A stretch of DNA of 64,000 nt from Hyphomicrobiales bacterium (lineage in GTDB: Bacteria; Pseudomonadota; Alphaproteobacteria; Rhizobiales; Rhizobiaceae). The notes under the pieces are model-generated. The model ran no database searches. It was not told the DNA's origin and saw only the letters and a program-made list of their open reading frames with translations. The position numbers and the translations under genes are program-made. Of the stretch, positions 32,726-41,588 are shown piece after piece. The stretch spans positions 88,998 through 152,997 of the forward strand of contig RXJA01000108.1 of NCBI GenBank assembly GCA_003963455.1, read 5' to 3'. Every line of letters begins with the position of its first letter. Position 1 is the first letter of the stretch.

Positions 32726-33146
32726 GAAGGACCGCGCAGCAAGGACGGCAAGATCATGCGTGACGGAGGTTGCGTCATAGGGTCGGTTCGGTATCGGTCT
32801 ATTAAATGGAGGACTTTGTCGATGACCTCAGGCCTCCATGGCTTCTCAATGGCGCCCAAGGCGCACGCAAAATCCCCCGGGATGGCCTCCGGATTAGCGG
32901 TCACAAAAACCACAGGCTTTTTCGTCTCCCTAACAACCGCCGATGAGATACTCGCCCCCCAAGGCCCGTCACGAAGATTGACATCAACGAACGCCAAGTC
33001 GGGCGAAGTTTGCAGCGCCGCTACGAGTGCCTCGGTTGCGTCTGCGCCGTTCCTACGACCTCGTGCCCGCGTCGCTCGAGCACGCTCTTCAGATCCAACG
33101 CGAGAAGCCAGTCGTCTTCTACAACCAGGATGCGCAACGGTTTCAT
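32689..33146 (-). pseudogene. Frameshifted single-domain response regulator
   Basis: From ATG 33146 the frame gives MKPLRILVVEDDWLLALDLK, SVLERRGHEVVGTA and then a premature stop. One base out, from about 33045, the receiver continues: ADATEALVAALQTSPDLAFV, DVNLRDGPWGASISSAVVRE, KKPVVFVTANPEAIPG, IEKPWRPEVIDKVLHLID. Both the acidic pair (EDD) and the phospho-Asp (FVDVN) are present, so a single base loss near 33046-33050 breaks an otherwise complete CheY-like regulator. A sequencing error cannot be excluded. It is divergent from kaiB and the histidine kinase. Confidence 0.82.
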
Positions 33147-33395
33147 TGCACGTCCTCCACTCGGCACTGTCATGGGTCTAAATCACCGACATAGTGGTCC
33201 TTGCCATTCCGGCTATTTAACGGCCATCATTTCTACTTGGTTCCCCCCGCCGAAGAGACGCGGACGCTTTCGCGATGCGTCGACGCCCGCCCGCAGGGGG
33301 CAAGGTGGGTCGCAAGGGACACCTGACGAGGCAAGCCACGGCGTGAGCACCTATGCGAGCGATTGCGACGCTTCATGCGCGGAGAGCGATTTCTG

Positions 33396-33707
33396 ATGGC
33401 TGGTCACCCGGGAGATGGTCCCACGCCACGTGTTCTTCGGTTGTTCATAGCCGACGGAACCCCGGGTGGGCGAAGGGCGCAGATCAGTCGAAATCGCCTC
33501 GCAGCTGCGCTCGACGAGCACAAGTGCCGCATCGAAGTCATCGACGTTCTAACGAGCCCAGAAACGGCGGAGAGTGCTGGGGTTCTCGCAACCCCGACGC
33601 TTTCGGATGACTCAGCAACACCGCCTCGTCGAATTATTGGTGACTTCAATAACGTCGACCAGATCATCGCGTTCTTTGGGTGCCCAAGAAAGGAAAAACA
33701 CCGATGA
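33396..33707 (+). CDS. kaiB: KaiB-domain protein
   Basis: 103 residues from the ATG at 33396. It matches KaiB across its length: RVLRLFIADGTPGGRRAQIS, LAAALDEHKCRIEVIDVLTS, PETAESAGVLATPTLSDDSA, TPPRRIIGDFNNVDQIIAFF. The VIDVL and ATPTL-PPxRRIIGD blocks are hallmarks. KaiB is the fold-switching clock protein of cyanobacteria; in other bacteria KaiB-like proteins occur with histidine kinases in stress responses. No kaiA or kaiC is in the window. It lies 73 bp before the kinase gene. Confidence 0.9.
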   Translation: MAGHPGDGPTPRVLRLFIADGTPGGRRAQISRNRLAAALDEHKCRIEVIDVLTSPETAESAGVLATPTLSDDSATPPRRIIGDFNNVDQIIAFFGCPRKEKHR

Positions 33708-33780
33708 CATCCCGCTCGCGTGAGGGAGAGACCTTCGGCGACGCCGCGGGTGGCGTGTTCGATCACGCTGCTCATTCAAT

Positions 33781-34899
33781 ATGACGAACAATCTCACGCG
33801 CACCGGATCGGCAGGCGAACGCCTGGAGATCGATGACGGCGACAGCCACTTTGGCCTCGCGCCCTCCTCGATTCGTCTGCTCGTGGAGAACACGGCTGAC
33901 GGAATACTGCTCGTCGATCCCGACGGAGCCGTGCTCTATGCCAATGCGGCAGCGGCCAGGATTTTCGGCCGACGCAGGCGCGATCTTCTTGACGTGTCGC
34001 TCGGCCGTCCCATCGTTGAAGGAGAAGCGACCGAGATCACAGTTAGGCGCCCCAACCTGAGTCCGGCTGCGGTGGAGCTCAGAGTTGTGGAGGTGGAATG
34101 GAATGGCGAGCATGCCCTGCTCGCCAATCTGAGGGACGTGTCCTTGCAACGCGCCAATGAACAAAGACTGCGCGAACTTCAAAAACTGGAGGCTCTCGGT
34201 AAACTTGCGGCTAGCATAGCTCACGACTTCAGGAACCTGATCATGGTCGTCCAGGCTGGACTTCGGCTGATCGGCTCAAAGATACGAGAGGGCGGCCCAC
34301 CTGAAGATGTGGCGATACTCATTCAAGAGATTATGCAGCGCACGCACAACGCCGAGGCGCTCACCGGGCAGCTGCTGACGTTCTCGCGAAAGCAAGTCCT
34401 CTCACCAAAGCTCGTCGACATCAACGAGCGAATCTTGTCGATGGCATCCATCCTCGGACCAACCCTCGGCAGGGGGATATCAATTCGGACGGAGCTGGAC
34501 GACAATGTCGGAACCCTAGAAATTGACTCGGACCAGCTCGACGTCGCCTTGCTTAATCTTGCTGTCAACGCGCGAGATGCGATGGACGGACGCGGCACGC
34601 TCTCGATTGCAACTGGCGTTGTGGCCGGTGGAGCCGCCAGCAGTTCACATCTGATCCGCATCACCGTCACGGATACAGGCGTTGGCATGGACGCCCAAAC
34701 TAAGGCGAGGGCCTTCGAGCCGTTCTTTACAACGAAGGGCGACGGAAAAGGCACGGGGCTCGGACTCAGCCAAGTGTACGGGTTTGTCGCGCAATCCGGC
34801 GGGCAGGTCCGCATTGACAGTGAGCCCGGGGCTGGCACCCGCGTCAATTTGCTCCTGCCGAGGAACCCGCCAGACCCTGACCCACCTGCGGGCGAGTGA
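33781..34899 (+). CDS. PAS-domain sensor histidine kinase
   Basis: 372 residues, soluble. PAS domain at about 28-120 (IRLLVENTADGILLVDPDGA, VLYANAAAARIFGRRRRDLL), HisKA with phospho-His 148 in LAASIAHDFRNLIMVVQAGL, and a HATPase domain with N box LLNLAVNARDAMDG, G1 VTDTGVGM, and FFTTKGDGKGTGLGLSQVYG. There is no receiver in the protein. Its partner was probably the divergent, now frameshifted response regulator at 32689-33146. Association with kaiB suggests one signalling module. Confidence 0.9.
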   Translation: MTNNLTRTGSAGERLEIDDGDSHFGLAPSSIRLLVENTADGILLVDPDGAVLYANAAAARIFGRRRRDLLDVSLGRPIVEGEATEITVRRPNLSPAAVELRVVEVEWNGEHALLANLRDVSLQRANEQRLRELQKLEALGKLAASIAHDFRNLIMVVQAGLRLIGSKIREGGPPEDVAILIQEIMQRTHNAEALTGQLLTFSRKQVLSPKLVDINERILSMASILGPTLGRGISIRTELDDNVGTLEIDSDQLDVALLNLAVNARDAMDGRGTLSIATGVVAGGAASSSHLIRITVTDTGVGMDAQTKARAFEPFFTTKGDGKGTGLGLSQVYGFVAQSGGQVRIDSEPGAGTRVNLLLPRNPPDPDPPAGE

Positions 34900-34988
34900 G
34901 AGGGAATGGTTGATGGCGCCGGCACCCGCCAAATATCGTGACTCACGAGGGCTGAGATCAATGCGGAAGCCGCGAGCGGGCGATAACG

Positions 34989-35002
34989 CTGTCGATCGTC
35001 AG
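34989..35002 (+). promoter_or_regulatory. FixK/FNR-type box upstream of kefB
   Basis: CTGTC-GATC-GTCAG, one base off the palindrome, ending 60 bp before the kefB ATG. A -10-like TATCTT begins at 35026, one base from the class II spacing. Confidence 0.5.
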
Positions 35003-35061
35003 TGCAAGTCTCGTGCGAGAATGCTTATCTTTTTCGTTGCCAACCGACCCCGACCGGAACC

Positions 35062-36876
35062 ATGCCGCAGCACCAAACAGAACTTATCACAATGCTGGCG
35101 CTCGGAGTCGTGCTTGCCTTCGGCTTCGGACTGGCCGCGCGATTCTTGCGCCTGCCGGCTCTGATCGGCTATTTGCTTGCCGGAATCGCGATTGGTCCGA
35201 ATACACCCGGCATTGTGGGCAATGTCGAGTTGGCGCGCCAGATGTCGGAACTGGGCGTCATCCTGCTGATGTTCGGCGTGGGGCTGCATTTCTCCCTGAA
35301 CGATCTTCTCGTCGTGCGTCGGATCGCTGTGCCAGGCGCGATGATCCAGATCTTGACCGCAACTCTCATTGGAACCCTCGTATCGAGGGCATGGGGCTGG
35401 AATTGGAGTGCGGGCCTGGTGTTTGGCCTTGCCCTTTCAGTGGCAAGCACGGTGGTTCTGCTACGTGCGCTGGATGAAGTAAGTCTGCTGGACTCCCCCA
35501 ATGGCAGGATCGCCGTCGGTTGGCTGGTCGTCGAGGACATCGCCATGGTGTTGGCCTTGGTAGTGCTCCCCTCGTTCGCGGCACCGGTCGGCGCGGACGC
35601 CCCGGCGGCGCCTATCGGCGCCGGGACGGCAGGTGTTGGGCTCGCGCTTGGACTCACGCTGATCAAGGTCAGCGCCTTCGTTGCGGTCGTGTTGGTCTTC
35701 GGGCGGCGTGCCGTGCCGTGGCTGCTCAGGCAGGCAGCGCGCTCAGGATCGAGGGAACTCTTTACGCTGGCGGTGCTGGCGATAGCACTGGGCATCGCTT
35801 ACGGGTCGGCGGCGCTGTTCGGCGTCTCCTTTGCACTTGGCGCATTCTTTGCGGGGGTGGTGCTCAGCGAGTCCGAGCTCAGTCACCGGGCCGCTACCGA
35901 GTCGCTGCCGCTTCAGGATGCGTTCGCGGTGCTATTCTTTGTTTCGGTCGGGATGCTCTTTGACCCCTCAATCCTTGTGAATGATACGCTGTCGGTGATC
36001 GCAGTCGTCCTAGTGATTGTGCTCGGCAAGGCTCTTACCGCTACGGGGATCGTGCTCGCACTCGGCTATCCAATGTCGACCGCTTTGGTCGTATCCGCGG
36101 CGTTAGCCCAGATTGGGGAATTTTCTTTTATTCTCGCCGATTTCGGGGTGTCCCTGGGGCTTATGCCGATGGAGGGCCGTGATCTGATCCTCGCCGGAGC
36201 GTTGCTCTCGATCACTCTCAATCCATTTGCGTTTGCGGCTGCTAAGCTCATGGCGCCTTTGCTAACCGCATCCACGCCGGGAGGTGGCGAGGGTCGTCAC
36301 TTCGATCCCTTGTTGGGTCTGCATGTGGAAGATCGTCCCACGGCGCAGGCGGACCACGTTATTGTCGTGGGGGCCGGCCGAGTCGGACGCACGATCGTCG
36401 CGGCGCTGCGCAAGGCAGGAACTCCGTATGTTATAATTGAGCGAGATCGGCGACGTGCCGAAAAGGCTCGTGAGGAGGGCGCAGCGGTGAAGCACGGCGA
36501 TGCTGCGGCCCCGGGCGTCCTTGAGGATGCGGGTGCGGAGCGTGCGCGACTTATCGTCATTGCCGTTCCAGATGGCTACGAAGCGCGGCGCGTGCTCGAG
36601 CGCGCTCGTGAGATAGATGCGCTCGCCGAAGTTCTCGTGCGCGCTCACGGCGATGCTGACCGCACGTATCTTCAAGAACGCGGTGCGACCCGGGCAATCT
36701 CAGCCGAATACAACGTAGGCCCGGCAATGGCAGAGGCAACCCTCAGCGGCTTGGGCGTCGCTCCGGCGGCAACCTCAACTACCGTCGACCAACTACAGGA
36801 GGCGGAAAGCTCAAATGTTGAAGACTCCGGTACGGATATGCACGGCGCCCCTGAGCTGCGTCCTCATCCAGAATAG
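35062..36876 (+). CDS. kefB: KefB-type cation:proton antiporter with RCK domain
   Basis: 604 residues from the ATG at 35062. About 12 transmembrane helices of the CPA2 family (LALGVVLAFGFGLAARFLRL, LIGYLLAGIAIGPNTPGIVG, ELGVILLMFGVGLHFSLNDL, VALGAFFAGVVLSESELSHR-like block), then a cytosolic TrkA-N/RCK Rossmann domain (VIVVGAGRVGRTIVAALRKA, AVKHGDAAAPGVLEDAGAER) and an acidic tail. Family members exchange K+ or Na+ for H+ and protect against electrophiles. kefB is a core gene of LHR islands. It ends 28 bp before the convergent FixK-type gene. Confidence 0.92.
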   Translation: MPQHQTELITMLALGVVLAFGFGLAARFLRLPALIGYLLAGIAIGPNTPGIVGNVELARQMSELGVILLMFGVGLHFSLNDLLVVRRIAVPGAMIQILTATLIGTLVSRAWGWNWSAGLVFGLALSVASTVVLLRALDEVSLLDSPNGRIAVGWLVVEDIAMVLALVVLPSFAAPVGADAPAAPIGAGTAGVGLALGLTLIKVSAFVAVVLVFGRRAVPWLLRQAARSGSRELFTLAVLAIALGIAYGSAALFGVSFALGAFFAGVVLSESELSHRAATESLPLQDAFAVLFFVSVGMLFDPSILVNDTLSVIAVVLVIVLGKALTATGIVLALGYPMSTALVVSAALAQIGEFSFILADFGVSLGLMPMEGRDLILAGALLSITLNPFAFAAAKLMAPLLTASTPGGGEGRHFDPLLGLHVEDRPTAQADHVIVVGAGRVGRTIVAALRKAGTPYVIIERDRRRAEKAREEGAAVKHGDAAAPGVLEDAGAERARLIVIAVPDGYEARRVLERAREIDALAEVLVRAHGDADRTYLQERGATRAISAEYNVGPAMAEATLSGLGVAPAATSTTVDQLQEAESSNVEDSGTDMHGAPELRPHPE

Positions 36877-36904
36877 AGAAGAGAGGTCCTGTGCTTGAGA
36901 CTCC

Positions 36905-37549
36905 CTAAGGCCGAATGATCGTGACGTTTCGGGGACCTTCCAGAGAAATTGCGCCGCGCTCGCGGAGATCCGTAAACGCTCGACAGACTGTCTCGGTCGA
37001 GAGCCCGAGCAGATCGGCGATGTCGTAGCGTGTAATGGGCAGAGCTAGATCGCTTTCGCCAGATCGGCCGATCCTATCTCTAAAATGGACCAGGAAAGCT
37101 CGCACCCGTTCCGGAGCCGACATTGTGCTCACTACGAAAATTTGCTGCTCCAGCCTTTCAATTGCCGCGAAGGTTCCCAGTCGGATGAGCTTGGCAGTCG
37201 CCGGATCAGAGTCCGCGAGAGCCTCAATTGCCGCTCGGGGATAACAGGCAACTATTGTTCCCTCCACAATTGCTTGCACCGAGGACGCGTGCGCGTCGGA
37301 TGATGAGAATCCAAAGAAGTCACCTGGGAGGTTAATGTCCGCAATTTGCCGTCGTCCATCACTGCGGATACGATATTTGCGTGTCGCTCCGGAAACGATG
37401 CGATACCACCAGTCACAACGATGGTAATGTTCGAAGATGTCCTGATCACGCTGGAACGTCCTGAGGATGGCGATAGAGTTTAGGTCTTTCGGACTCTTGT
37501 TGATCCGTGGCTCGCAGTCCGAGCCGTCAAACCGCGATGAACGTTCCAT
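36905..37549 (-). CDS. FixK-like Crp/Fnr-family transcription factor
   Basis: 214 residues from the ATG at 37549 (AAGGGG upstream). It has an N-terminal cyclic-nucleotide-type barrel (FEHYHRCDWWYRIVSGATRK, IADINLPGDFFGFSSSD), a long dimer helix and a C-terminal HTH (ITRYDIADLLGLSTETVCRA, FTDLRERGAISLEG). The recognition helix ETVCRAF keeps the E-x-x-x-R spacing of FNR/FixK proteins that read TTGA-N6-TCAA. Only two Cys occur near the N-terminus, so the FNR iron-sulfur cluster is absent: a FixK-type rather than FNR-type protein. It is the best candidate reader of the ten palindromes in the island. Confidence 0.87.
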   Translation of the reverse strand: MERSSRFDGSDCEPRINKSPKDLNSIAILRTFQRDQDIFEHYHRCDWWYRIVSGATRKYRIRSDGRRQIADINLPGDFFGFSSSDAHASSVQAIVEGTIVACYPRAAIEALADSDPATAKLIRLGTFAAIERLEQQIFVVSTMSAPERVRAFLVHFRDRIGRSGESDLALPITRYDIADLLGLSTETVCRAFTDLRERGAISLEGPRNVTIIRP

Positions 37550-37775
37550 CGACGCCCCTTCAGAACGGAACCGTCCAAGCAATTGGACGACCGTGGTGAC
37601 GATAGAAAAACGTGCGGGTAAGGAGCTATTTGTGGATTCACCTTATGGGAATTCTCGTAAAGGGAAATGGCCCGCTCAGAGAGTGGACGAGGTGGCGCGT
37701 CGTTACTGGGCGGGAGTCACATCTTGCCTTGCACGACCCGTTTGTCAGCACTTAGAGGTGGATCATCACTTGGCA

Positions 37776-38867
37776 CTACTCCTTTAAGCCAGCAAGAACC
37801 GCGAGCTTAATCGCCTCCGCGACGGTTTTCACTCCTAGCCGCCGCAACATGCGGGAACGATGAACTTCAACGGTTCGGACACTTATGCCGAGTTCGTGGG
37901 CAATCTCCTTGTGTGCCTGACCGTCCGCGAGCCGGACGAGCACCTGCCGCTCACGCTCGCTTAGCGTTTGCACACGAGCTGCCGCCTCGTCGCGCTCGTC
38001 GGTGACCTCAGAGGATCCTCCCTCCTTTGAATCGGTCAACGTCTTTGACGTTCTCGCAACCTCCTTCCCGACGACGCCAATCGCGACCGGTCCAGCCGGA
38101 GGAAGATCGAGGCGATAGAAATCGAACAGGAAAGGTCGGGTATCCTTCGACTTGGTATGGAGCAGCCGTAGCACTCCAGTCCAACGCCCGTCGGAGAGAA
38201 TCCGATGCCAAACGCCATAACGCAGCTGATCGCGGTCTCCGAGCGCCAGAAAATCGGCAATATGAAGTTCGGACGCCTCACGCAAATCAGCCAAGCCGAC
38301 GTGTTCAAGGCCAGCGTGGTTCACGAAGAGCGGCCGGCCCTGAAGATTCACGATGCCGATGAAGTCGGACGAAGCGGCGATGAGCCTTGCGAGATATGCG
38401 TTCGGAGCAGTTTCTTCGCGCCGTCGCAATTCCAACATGGCTTGGCTTGCCGCCATGCGCTGAAGGAGTGTTTCCACCTCAGTTGGGAAATCGGGCCGGT
38501 CCGACGCAACTATCACGGTCGCCTCGCCGTGATTGCCGATTGGCGTCGCGTGAACAGTCACCTTGTTGCCGCTGACTGGGCTGACGATCTTTCCCCCGTC
38601 CGTGATGGCTGCCAACAGGGAGTTGCGGACAGTCGGAACGAATGGCGGCGGAAGACGTCCGTTGGGCCCATACACGAGCTCAACCACGACTTGCAGCGTC
38701 GCTATCGACATATATACAAAGTCGGCGTTGAGGGTCTTCACAAGGACCGAGGCCAGGCTTTCGACGACTGCGTCCTCCTCTAAGTCCTTCCAGTCCGCTT
38801 GCAGAGCGGATAGGCGAAAGAGGTCGTCGAGCGCGCGGACCAGCTTTTGATTTTCCTCCACAGGCAT
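37776..38867 (-). CDS. PAS-domain LuxR/FixJ-type regulator
   Basis: 363 residues. The N-terminal region looks GAF-like (LEEDAVVESLASVLVKTLNA, DFVYMSIATLQVVVELVYGP), followed by a PAS domain (LARLIAASSDFIGIVNLQGR, PLFVNHAGLEHVGLADLREA) and a C-terminal LuxR HTH (TLSERERQVLVRLADGQAHK, EIAHELGISVRTVEVHRSRM). There is no receiver, so the signal is probably sensed directly by GAF/PAS. It lies upstream of, and in the same direction as, the FixK-like gene and might act above it. Confidence 0.85.
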   Translation of the reverse strand: MPVEENQKLVRALDDLFRLSALQADWKDLEEDAVVESLASVLVKTLNADFVYMSIATLQVVVELVYGPNGRLPPPFVPTVRNSLLAAITDGGKIVSPVSGNKVTVHATPIGNHGEATVIVASDRPDFPTEVETLLQRMAASQAMLELRRREETAPNAYLARLIAASSDFIGIVNLQGRPLFVNHAGLEHVGLADLREASELHIADFLALGDRDQLRYGVWHRILSDGRWTGVLRLLHTKSKDTRPFLFDFYRLDLPPAGPVAIGVVGKEVARTSKTLTDSKEGGSSEVTDERDEAAARVQTLSERERQVLVRLADGQAHKEIAHELGISVRTVEVHRSRMLRRLGVKTVAEAIKLAVLAGLKE

Positions 38868-39092
38868 TCGCGTCTCCGCCGATCAGGGGTCTGACAGATC
38901 CTGCGGATCGGCTCTTGCCTGCTACAATCAGGATCGGTTTTCGGCTACAGTTGGGTTCGTGTCAGCCGAGTGCAACTAGCCATATCAGATGCAGCAGGCA
39001 GTTGTCAGGCTCGCTCCACGGACTAAATTTGCAGCGGCGGCTAGGGCCTGTCCAGACGGAGCGGCGAGAAGTGTGAACCCGAAAGTGAGACC

Positions 39093-39416
39093 ATGAGGTT
39101 GGACACAAACGTGACTGCGAAGAAGCGACCCAGATATACCCTCCTCGATGATCCCGGGTCAGCTGCCGGGAACGAGATCATCGTCACTATTTTTGACTGG
39201 CAAGGGAAGGCCCCCATCCGGGCCACCCTCGGATGGATGGCGCATTCACGAGAAGGCGCGCACGTTGGCCCGGACGAGAGCGAGGAGGTCGATGTAGGCC
39301 TTGCACTCGCTCAGGCGCAGCGCCTGCTTCAGCGTTACGGTTTCCGTAGGATCGTGATCGTGCTTGAGCACGAAGACCTATGGGATCCCGCGTGGGGCGA
39401 TCTTGTCCGCCGCTAA
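39093..39416 (+). CDS. Small hypothetical protein in the stress island
   Basis: 107 residues, soluble: RPRYTLLDDPGSAAGNEIIV, TIFDWQGKAPIRATLGWMAH, DVGLALAQAQRLLQRYGFRR, IVIVLEHEDLWDPAWGDLVR. I do not recognise the family. It is divergent from the PAS-LuxR gene and upstream of the three-gene hsp20 cluster. Codon use and composition fit the neighbourhood, so it is likely real. Confidence 0.6.
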   Translation: MRLDTNVTAKKRPRYTLLDDPGSAAGNEIIVTIFDWQGKAPIRATLGWMAHSREGAHVGPDESEEVDVGLALAQAQRLLQRYGFRRIVIVLEHEDLWDPAWGDLVRR

Positions 39417-39593
39417 CGCCGGGCTAGCGACAATTGGGGCCGGACCGGGAACCTCGAGAGTCAAGCACCGGCGCGGCCCTGTTTGCACCCTGGGACAATT
39501 ACCCCTTTCGGTCAAACCTTGAGCGGCAACCCCGTCTAGGCCGATGGGCGGTCCCCTTTGGTAATGCCCCGGCGCAGCCAAATCGCGAAATAA

Positions 39594-39607
39594 CTGACGG
39601 TCATCAG
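39594..39607 (+). promoter_or_regulatory. FixK/FNR-type box upstream of the hsp20 triplet
   Basis: CTGAC-GGTC-ATCAG, ending 59 bp before the first hsp20 ATG. CACGAT sits at the class II -10 position (39630-39635), a partial match. Confidence 0.55.
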
Positions 39608-39665
39608 TGCCAATCTGGCGGAGAGTCGCCACGATCCCTTCAACGTCAGTAAAGGGAGTTGGCAA

Positions 39666-40106
39666 ATGCTCGCCTATCCAGGAAATGCGGGGCGCACGTT
39701 CGATCCATTCCGGCAGATGCGACTCATGCAACAAGATGTGAATCGCGTGATGAACAACCTGCGAGCCCCCACAACGTCTGAATTTCCCCCGATCAACATT
39801 TGGACCGGCCCCGACGGCGCCGTGATCACTGCGGAGATTCCTGGCGTCGCTGCCGATGACCTCGACATCGCAGTCCATCAGAACACAGTAACCCTTCGTG
39901 GCAAACGAGCCTCCGACCCGGTCACCGAAGGCGCCGTTGTTCATCGCCAAGAGCGCGTTGCGGGTTCCTTTGCCCGCAGCCTTGTCCTTCCGTTCCGCGT
40001 AGATGGGGAGAAGGCCGCCGCAGCGTTCCGGAACGGGCTGCTTCGGCTCGAGCTCCCTCGCCCCGACGCTGATCGGCCTCGCAAAATCGCAATAAGCCGG
40101 ACTTGA
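39666..40106 (+). CDS. Small heat-shock protein Hsp20 (triplet gene 1)
   Basis: 146 residues (AAAGGGAG upstream of the ATG). N-terminus FDPFRQMRLMQQDVNRVMNN, then the alpha-crystallin domain PINIWTGPDGAVITAEIPGV, ADDLDIAVHQNTVTLRGKRA, VAGSFARSLVLPFRVDGEKA, AAFRNGLLRLELPRPDADRP and the end RKIAISRT. First of three adjacent hsp20 genes in one operon, with 12 and 7 bp gaps. Confidence 0.93.
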   Translation: MLAYPGNAGRTFDPFRQMRLMQQDVNRVMNNLRAPTTSEFPPINIWTGPDGAVITAEIPGVAADDLDIAVHQNTVTLRGKRASDPVTEGAVVHRQERVAGSFARSLVLPFRVDGEKAAAAFRNGLLRLELPRPDADRPRKIAISRT

Positions 40107-40118
40107 AGGAGACCCGTC

Positions 40119-40502
40119 ATGGCCGCTCAGGACACCAGTGTAGGCGAGGCCGCCGAATCCACACGAGATGCGCCGGTCTTCGTCCCTCCAGCAGATATAA
40201 TCGAGGATCAGTCCAGCCTGTTGATGGTTTTGGACCTCCCCGGCGCCGATCCCGAAAGCCTCGATGTGACGCTCGACAAGCGGCTCTTGCGGATCGCGGC
40301 GCGCTCGGTGCCGAGCCGCCCCGAAGGCTACACACTGCAGCACGCCGAGTATTGGGATGGCAATTACGAGCGGAGTTTTGTCATCTCAGAGCCAGTCGAC
40401 GTGGCGAAAATCGAAGCGATTTTCAAAGACGGCGTTCTGCGGCTGACGCTGCCAAAGGCGACGCCGGCGCCGGCTGCCAAGATTTCCGTCAAGGCGGCGT
40501 GA
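40119..40502 (+). CDS. Small heat-shock protein Hsp20 (triplet gene 2)
   Basis: 127 residues. Very short N-terminus (APVFVPPADIIEDQSSLLMV), then a divergent alpha-crystallin domain (LDLPGADPESLDVTLDKRLL, EYWDGNYERSFVISEPVDVA, IEAIFKDGVLRLTLPKATPA) and KISVKAA. The short N-terminal arm suggests a class B partner that co-assembles with the flanking class members. It is in operon with both. Confidence 0.92.
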   Translation: MAAQDTSVGEAAESTRDAPVFVPPADIIEDQSSLLMVLDLPGADPESLDVTLDKRLLRIAARSVPSRPEGYTLQHAEYWDGNYERSFVISEPVDVAKIEAIFKDGVLRLTLPKATPAPAAKISVKAA

Positions 40503-40509
40503 GGCGACG

Positions 40510-41010
40510 ATGAAAATCACCGACCTCATTCCTTGGAGCGGCTCCGGGCGGCACGTGGGTCCGCAAACGGGACCGGTGGACCCGCTTCGTGCGCTGCGGC
40601 AGGACATTGACCGCGCATTTGAGCAATTCTGGAGGATGCTTCCATCCCCATTTCCGGAGTTCGCACCCTCCGCACCTGATTCCGTCCGGCTGGATGTCAG
40701 CGATAGCGACAAGGCGATAACGGTCACCGCCGAATTGCCTGGCCTCTCTGAGGATGACATCGAGCTTTCGATCAGTGAGGGCTCTCTGACGATCCGCGGC
40801 GAAAGGAGTACCGACCGAAAAACTGAAGACGGAGGGCTCATCGTTCGCGAGCGAGCATACGGCTCCTTCCAACGCACCCTGCAGCTTCCAGACGGTGTCG
40901 ATGCCGATGCGGCAAGCGCGACATTCAAGAACGGGATATTGACCATCGAGGTCCCGAAAACGGTTGAGTCAATCCCCAGTATTCAACGCATCCCTGTGCA
41001 GGCGGGTTAA
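40510..41010 (+). CDS. Small heat-shock protein Hsp20 (triplet gene 3)
   Basis: 166 residues starting MKITDLIPWSGSGRHVGPQT, with DPLRALRQDIDRAFEQFWRM, alpha-crystallin domain RLDVSDSDKAITVTAELPGL to ATFKNGILTIEVPKTVESIP and the tail IQRIPVQAG, an I-x-I-type motif. The layout parallels the product at 28288, suggesting that a whole hsp20 was copied within the island. End of the operon. Confidence 0.93.
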   Translation: MKITDLIPWSGSGRHVGPQTGPVDPLRALRQDIDRAFEQFWRMLPSPFPEFAPSAPDSVRLDVSDSDKAITVTAELPGLSEDDIELSISEGSLTIRGERSTDRKTEDGGLIVRERAYGSFQRTLQLPDGVDADAASATFKNGILTIEVPKTVESIPSIQRIPVQAG

Positions 41011-41588
41011 TATTGCCGCTCCAAGCCCCACCCGCCTTGCCTGCCCGCCATCCTCCCCCGGGGTGGCGGGCAACTTTGTGACCGCACCAGCTCATCATTG
41101 GCCGGCGGCGATCCCGGTGAAATTCCGGATTCCGCTCCTGCCTGGTTTGCAGGATGAAGATCGACATCGACGACATTGGAAATGACCGGCCGGATCGTGC
41201 CGCCCATAGCGGAGGCGTCATGCCAATATGTGCCATTGGCACCGATAACGACGGAACCGTTACCTCCGCCACCGAGCGACCAGCGGGGCGGCGCATCGTC
41301 GAGTGATGAAGGCGAAATGCTCATGGGTCACGAGCCGTAATTTAAGCTGAGACATTATCTCGGTCTGCTGCGGATTGATCGCCAAGACGCTATCCAGCCG
41401 GTGTCGGAAAAGGCAGACTTGGTTTGGTAAGCCCAAGTCCTTTCGGTAACGAAAGCTCTGGTCTTTGGCCTCGTGTCGGAGATCCCCACGACGAGCATGG
41501 GACGCTCCCGGGCGTCCCGATTGTTCGTCCGTGAGGTCGCTCATTCGAGGAACGCTCCGGTCGAACGTGATCGACACAGGAGCGTTTC
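41011..41588. other. 578-bp gap without a supported gene
   Basis: Open frames on the minus strand (41007-41324 and 41260-41577) give no recognisable protein and overlap each other. No FixK-type box or clear repeat was seen. AGGAG for the next gene lies at the right edge. This gap may mark an insertion boundary between the hsp20 cluster and the metabolic genes. Confidence 0.4.

Noticed and set aside
41007..41577. Two overlapping minus-strand open frames in the gap before the monooxygenase
   Set aside because: No recognisable domain, mutual overlap and weak starts.
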